DNA from: Treponema sp.
GTDB lineage: Bacteria; Spirochaetota; Spirochaetia; Treponematales; Treponemataceae
DNA: 64,000 bases
Assembly (NCBI GenBank): GCA_024400955.1
Contig: JAKSLY010000004.1
Location: 1-64,000 of the forward strand
Reading direction: 5' to 3'
Position numbers and translations under genes: made by a program
In this document: in pieces, positions 60,293 through 64,000 of the stretch
How the letters are laid out: the number at the start of each line of letters is the position of its first letter
How positions within the stretch are numbered: position 1 is the stretch's first letter
The notes under the pieces: generated by a model
Database searches by the model: none
What the model saw: the letters and a program-made list of their open reading frames with translations, nothing else
Told to the model about the DNA's origin: nothing

Positions 60293-60321
60293 ACTATAGA
60301 ATTATGATGATGGAATGTCAA
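60293..60321 (-). promoter_or_regulatory. Promoter of the MATE gene
   Basis: On the minus strand perfect TTGACA (60316-60321), 17-bp spacer, TATAGT (60293-60298), ending 7 bp before the ATG at 60285. No ribosome site: leaderless type. Confidence 0.8.
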
Positions 60322-60448
60322 TTTTGAGCCGGAAATAAAGCAAAATTAGCATTACGCAAGGCAAATTTTGCAGGTATTTTGCTAGTACATTGAATAAAAA
60401 TGATGATTTTCTTGAAAAAGCGCGGTTTTATGTTAAAATAGAAGCAGT

Positions 60449-62392
60449 ATGTACAATATACTTGGTGAATTTTGCTCGCTTTTGATATCAGTAGTTTTCT
60501 TCTTCTTCATCATTAATTCCTATTACCTTAGGGAACGCAGGAATTTTCTGTTTTTGCTTTGTGACCTGAGCGTAATCTTCATGTGCCTTACTGATATCCT
60601 TTCATGCTACGTAATTGCAGAATTCCCAAGGTATTCCATTGGCGTAAGTACCTTCGTTTCAACCGTTTTCTTTTTATTCCTGTGCACCATGCCGTTCTTG
60701 TTCTGCCTGTATTTTTACGCTTCCATTTCTTCGGTGCACAAGTTCTCGGGTTTGTTCCATGGACTCATAATCGGTCTTTATGCCATTTTTCTTTTCATAG
60801 TAATCGGCAACTTGTGGACAGGATGGCTTTTCTCTTTTGTGCCGGGTGTAGGCTATGTCAGGGGATTCCTAAAGTATTCAACCTTTGCCATAACCGGACT
60901 CATGATGCTGTGCGTAGAAGTTTCGGTGTTCTATCACAGGCGTTCCCTTTCAAGGAGAATGATTGTCGTTTTCTTTGCTTATCCCATAATCAGTGCATTC
61001 ATTTCTTCAATTCAGATTGTAAACCAGTACTGGCTTTTGACGGGCTGTTCCGGAACCGTTGTTATGATCCTCATGTACCTTGCAATTCAGTCTGACCAGA
61101 TTGAAATTGACTACAAGTCCGGCTTAAGGACTGAATCCCATCTTGCCAGAACCATGAGGCGAAATCCAAAGAACTGTGTGCTTACCGTGATTTCCGTTGA
61201 CAATCTTGGGGTTCTTCAGGATGCCATCGGTTCAACTGACCTGGACAAAAGCATCTATGACCTTGTAAGAACTTTCCGCATGAATATCCGCGGATCCCTC
61301 TTCCGCTTTGGGAACAAGTTTTTTGTCGTGTCTCCCGTTGGTTCAAGCGAGAAGGTTGGGGAACAGATAAAAAAATCCTTTAGCGAATCCGTTGTTGAAG
61401 ATGACAAAAAGATCCGTCGGTTTCACTTTGAATACATTGCAGCTTCAGTCAGGTTTCCGGAAGATGTTTCTTCTTACGATGAGGCTGTTGAAATTCTCAA
61501 GGGACTTACGGAGAAGGCCAGGGGGAATAATACGTCCTGCGTCGTTCATTGTAACGATGCCTTCATAAATGAGTTCCGCAGGAAAAAGAAGATCATTAGA
61601 ATTCTCGAAGAACAGCTTGTTCCTGAATCCACCCAGTATCAGGTTTTCTTCCAGCCGATTGTTTCAATAGAAAAGAACCGCTTTGTGTATGCAGAAGCAC
61701 TGTCCAGGCTTATCGGCACGGAACTTGGTGACATTAGCCCTGCTGAATTCATTCCCATTGCAGAAAGCAACGGACTTATCGAGCGCCTGGGCCGCGTAAA
61801 TTTTGAAAAGGTATGTGAGTTCATCAGTAAGAATAGGGATGTGGTAAAGGCAGTTTCAGTAAACTTTTCCGTTTATCAGATGGTGAATCCGGGCATAAAG
61901 GATTTTGTTTTCAGCACCATAGAAAAATATGGAATCAAGCCTGAGAACATCATCATGGAAATTACTGAAAGCATTCTCATTGACGACTTTGAACTTGTCC
62001 GCAGCCGCATGGAAGAATTCGTAAAGGCGGGAATCATTTTCTACCTTGATGATTTTGGCACTGGATTTTCAAACTTTGCAAACGTCATCCGCCTGCCGTT
62101 CTATACGATTAAGATTGACCGTTCCTTTGTCCTCATGATGGAAAGGGATGAGGAAATGCTTAAGCTTGTCAAGAATTTGATTTCCACATTCAAGGATTCA
62201 AACCTTAAGATTCTTGTTGAAGGCGTGGAAAATCAGAAGCAGGATGAACTGGTCAAGGATGCAGGTGTTGACTATATTCAGGGATTTTTGTATTCAAGGC
62301 CTCTTCCAATGGATACTTATCTGAAGCTCTTGAGGCAGCAGAAGGAAGCCGGGCGCATAGTTCTGTCTCCCGATTCAACTAAGTTTGAATAA
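60449..62392 (+). CDS. Membrane EAL-domain cyclic-di-GMP phosphodiesterase with a degenerate GGDEF domain
   Basis: 647 residues. Seven N-terminal transmembrane helices (10-215) resemble a 7TM sensor; then a GGDEF-like domain (225-385) in which the signature is replaced (FRFGNKFFVV), so it should not make c-di-GMP; then an intact EAL domain (395-640): YAEALSRL (Glu416), VSVNFS, IIMEITES, YLDDFGTG, TIKIDRSF, ILVEGVENQ and YIQGFLYSRPLP. It should cleave c-di-GMP, with the GGDEF part regulatory. TAAAAT lies 9 bp before the ATG and there is no clear ribosome site. Confidence 0.9.
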   Translation: MYNILGEFCSLLISVVFFFFIINSYYLRERRNFLFLLCDLSVIFMCLTDILSCYVIAEFPRYSIGVSTFVSTVFFLFLCTMPFLFCLYFYASISSVHKFSGLFHGLIIGLYAIFLFIVIGNLWTGWLFSFVPGVGYVRGFLKYSTFAITGLMMLCVEVSVFYHRRSLSRRMIVVFFAYPIISAFISSIQIVNQYWLLTGCSGTVVMILMYLAIQSDQIEIDYKSGLRTESHLARTMRRNPKNCVLTVISVDNLGVLQDAIGSTDLDKSIYDLVRTFRMNIRGSLFRFGNKFFVVSPVGSSEKVGEQIKKSFSESVVEDDKKIRRFHFEYIAASVRFPEDVSSYDEAVEILKGLTEKARGNNTSCVVHCNDAFINEFRRKKKIIRILEEQLVPESTQYQVFFQPIVSIEKNRFVYAEALSRLIGTELGDISPAEFIPIAESNGLIERLGRVNFEKVCEFISKNRDVVKAVSVNFSVYQMVNPGIKDFVFSTIEKYGIKPENIIMEITESILIDDFELVRSRMEEFVKAGIIFYLDDFGTGFSNFANVIRLPFYTIKIDRSFVLMMERDEEMLKLVKNLISTFKDSNLKILVEGVENQKQDELVKDAGVDYIQGFLYSRPLPMDTYLKLLRQQKEAGRIVLSPDSTKFE

Positions 62393-62478
62393 AAAAACAG
62401 TTGCGCAAAACGGCATTTATCTAATATAATTTATAGTAGTTGCATGTAAACTTGTGATTACATTTTAGTGATTGAAAA

Positions 62479-64000
62479 ATGAATAAAAAACAGCCTCGTG
62501 GTCCTGACAATTTTGACATACTCGCTTCTGACATCTCAAAAAAGGAACGCAAGGATATTTTAAATAGAATTAATCCTTCCGACATTGAGATTCACATTCC
62601 ATCTGCAAGTGAAGAAGCAGCCAAGCTTAAGGAAAAGCAGAGCAAGGAAGAAGCTGCCCTGACACGAAAGGGCCTCATCAACAAGTTCCAGCACGAGTCC
62701 ATAGTTAAGAAGATGATGGTATGGGTAAAGTCCCTTCTTTTTAACCAGAGTGTTGAAGACATCTACAATTATTCCATGGTTTCTTCCATTGCAAAAAAGG
62801 TTGAACATGATTTTCCTGCGTTGATAAACTATAGGCAGCGCTGTCTATGTGGGGGAGCCTACAGGATTTTTTCAAGCCTTTCTGAGACTCAGGTTTATGT
62901 AAAGGAAGTTCTTGGCACTATAGATGAAAACACGGGACTTTTTTATTTCATTCTTGGTTCCATCGTCATGCCTGATGTTGTTGATGAGATAAAGGCTGCC
63001 ACCGACCCATTCAATAAGTATCCTCTTTCAAAGCCAATGCCTGCAGATGCGCGCAATGTGCTCATGAACATTCTTGATGAAAAGCTTAATGACATTACCC
63101 AGGACAAGAGGACAAAGATAAACATTTGTTCCCAGGTTTTTGAATGGCTCAGGATGTTTACGAAGCTCCCTGTGGAAGAAATACTTTCAAGGTTTAATAC
63201 AGGCGGCGAAGGTAGGACTTGTCTTTTCCTTCACATGAGGACATATTTCAATTCCTTTGCCAAGCTCTTTGCAAGTCCCATTTCATGTCCGGAAGAAGTT
63301 TTCAGGTCCCTGTTTTGCATCAATCATGAGAACATGGACCTTTGGAATTTCAGTTATGTTCCTACGGGGGATGAAGAGGAATATCAGAAAACCAATGAAA
63401 GTCTTGAGCATATCACCGTCATAAATTCCATAATTGACAACATACCCATGAAGAATCTTGGAAAGGTGGTCTTTGAAAATTCACTCTATGTTCCCGAAGC
63501 CTTTACTCCCGGTGACAACTGGTTTCAGAAGTATCGCGAGCAGTGGAGAATGGTTCTTGACCAGCGCTACCGACTGTGGGGTAAGGAATTCAGGAAGGAA
63601 GAGATAAAGAAGAAGCTGAAGGTTTTCTTTAACCAGGCAGAGTTTCCTCTTTTCCCATTCCATACATGGAACAGGGTGGATCCTGTGGTTCACTTTAAGT
63701 ATGACCTGTCCATGGGCTTTTTGAATTTTTATGTCAAGCATGAATATTCCAAGTATGCCGCCATAATGAACGTCATTACCCTTGAGGGGGATTTTTCAGT
63801 TAAGGAAAACCGGAGGGAATTTTCCGATCTTGTAACGCTCTTTAATGACCTTCAGGATAATTGCGATGGCCTCGCAAAGCATGTCTCAGTTGGCGGGGAA
63901 TTTGGACTTGAAATCATGCGTCTTGATTCTGCCGTAAAGTCCAAGGCTATCGTGGAAAAGATTGTTCACCTGATTGGCGACCTTGAGGAAATCTGCAAGG
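62479..64000 (+). CDS. Large spirochaetal protein of unknown function (3' end outside the window)
   Basis: At least 507 residues with no stop before the edge, starting MNKKQPRGPDNFDILASDIS. No signal peptide or transmembrane helix is seen. The N-terminus is charged (DIEIHIPSASEEAAKLKEKQ), then a largely helical soluble protein with segments such as GLFYFILGSIVMPDVVDEIKA and PLFPFHTWNRVDPVVHFKYD. I think it belongs to a Treponema-specific family (DUF5312-like), but cannot check. No ribosome site; 62393-62478 holds only A/T-rich sequence. Confidence 0.65.
   Translation, partial: MNKKQPRGPDNFDILASDISKKERKDILNRINPSDIEIHIPSASEEAAKLKEKQSKEEAALTRKGLINKFQHESIVKKMMVWVKSLLFNQSVEDIYNYSMVSSIAKKVEHDFPALINYRQRCLCGGAYRIFSSLSETQVYVKEVLGTIDENTGLFYFILGSIVMPDVVDEIKAATDPFNKYPLSKPMPADARNVLMNILDEKLNDITQDKRTKINICSQVFEWLRMFTKLPVEEILSRFNTGGEGRTCLFLHMRTYFNSFAKLFASPISCPEEVFRSLFCINHENMDLWNFSYVPTGDEEEYQKTNESLEHITVINSIIDNIPMKNLGKVVFENSLYVPEAFTPGDNWFQKYREQWRMVLDQRYRLWGKEFRKEEIKKKLKVFFNQAEFPLFPFHTWNRVDPVVHFKYDLSMGFLNFYVKHEYSKYAAIMNVITLEGDFSVKENRREFSDLVTLFNDLQDNCDGLAKHVSVGGEFGLEIMRLDSAVKSKAIVEKIVHLIGDLEEICK

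Noticed and set aside
1-64000. CRISPR arrays, IS elements, rRNA genes, replication origin
   Set aside because: No regularly spaced repeats, no transposase or integrase reading frame, no rRNA and no dnaA-box cluster were seen.

Overview
The window looks like chromosomal DNA of a host-associated treponeme (spirochaete), probably a gut or rumen species. Evidence: a FlaA flagellar sheath protein (33287-34354), a spiro-SPASM protein of a family I know only from spirochaetes (25026-26603), a class III cyclase, partner-switching and TPR-rich gene sets typical of Treponema, and a GH120-type beta-xylosidase (4619-6658) that fits plant-fibre life. Base composition is moderate, there is no rRNA operon, no CRISPR array and no transposase gene. 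The gene at each edge is cut (an IscU/NifU-like protein at 1-159, a large spirochaetal protein from 62479 on).

Layout. 1-4.6 kb: Fe-S scaffold fragment, RelA/SpoT-TPR fusion, tRNA-Glu followed by a 151-bp tandem duplication of its 3' end, a degenerate J-domain membrane operon, a TSCPD protein and a 5'-damaged glutathione peroxidase. 4.6-10.5 kb: beta-xylosidase, then indolepyruvate:ferredoxin oxidoreductase (iorAB) and a phenylacetate-CoA-ligase-like enzyme, together an arylpyruvate-to-aryl-CoA route. 10.5-11.4 kb: a non-coding zone full of hairpins, with tmRNA (ssrA) whose 3' end is duplicated around a hairpin array. 11.4-14 kb: a three-gene partner switch (SpoIIE-type phosphatase, STAS antagonist, HATPase kinase). 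14.2-21.7 kb: ParB-like, metallophosphoesterase and three TPR/coiled-coil proteins. 21.7-25 kb: xseA-xseB-mutL.

25-34.4 kb: an apparent glycan or surface-modification cluster (spiro-SPASM, GT-like protein, a three-domain cytidylyltransferase/PseG-like/methyltransferase fusion, ATP-grasp) running straight into a cell-wall amidase, a GerMN protein and flaA. 34.5-37.8 kb: glutamate racemase and a NarL-type two-component system with an ECF-S-like membrane partner. 37.9-43.6 kb: isocitrate dehydrogenase, tRNA-Pro(GGG), methionine aminopeptidase, J-domain protein, M24 peptidase and MurJ. 43.7-50.6 kb: class III cyclase, coiled-coil protein, pseudouridine synthase, formate-THF ligase and UDP-sugar pyrophosphorylase. 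50.7-64 kb: a beta-helix surface lipoprotein, ThrH, VanW, a discoidin-like protein, acetyltransferase, GT-C-like membrane protein, M20 peptidase, MATE transporter, EAL phosphodiesterase and the truncated last gene.

The two most interesting non-gene signals are (1) related repeats carrying a T-arm-like sequence beside tRNA-Glu and tmRNA, and (2) a recurrent start architecture in which a -10 hexamer ends 6-7 bp before the ATG with no Shine-Dalgarno, implying many leaderless mRNAs. One of these leaderless starts belongs to the glutathione peroxidase and is separated from the rest of that gene by a run of nine A residues.
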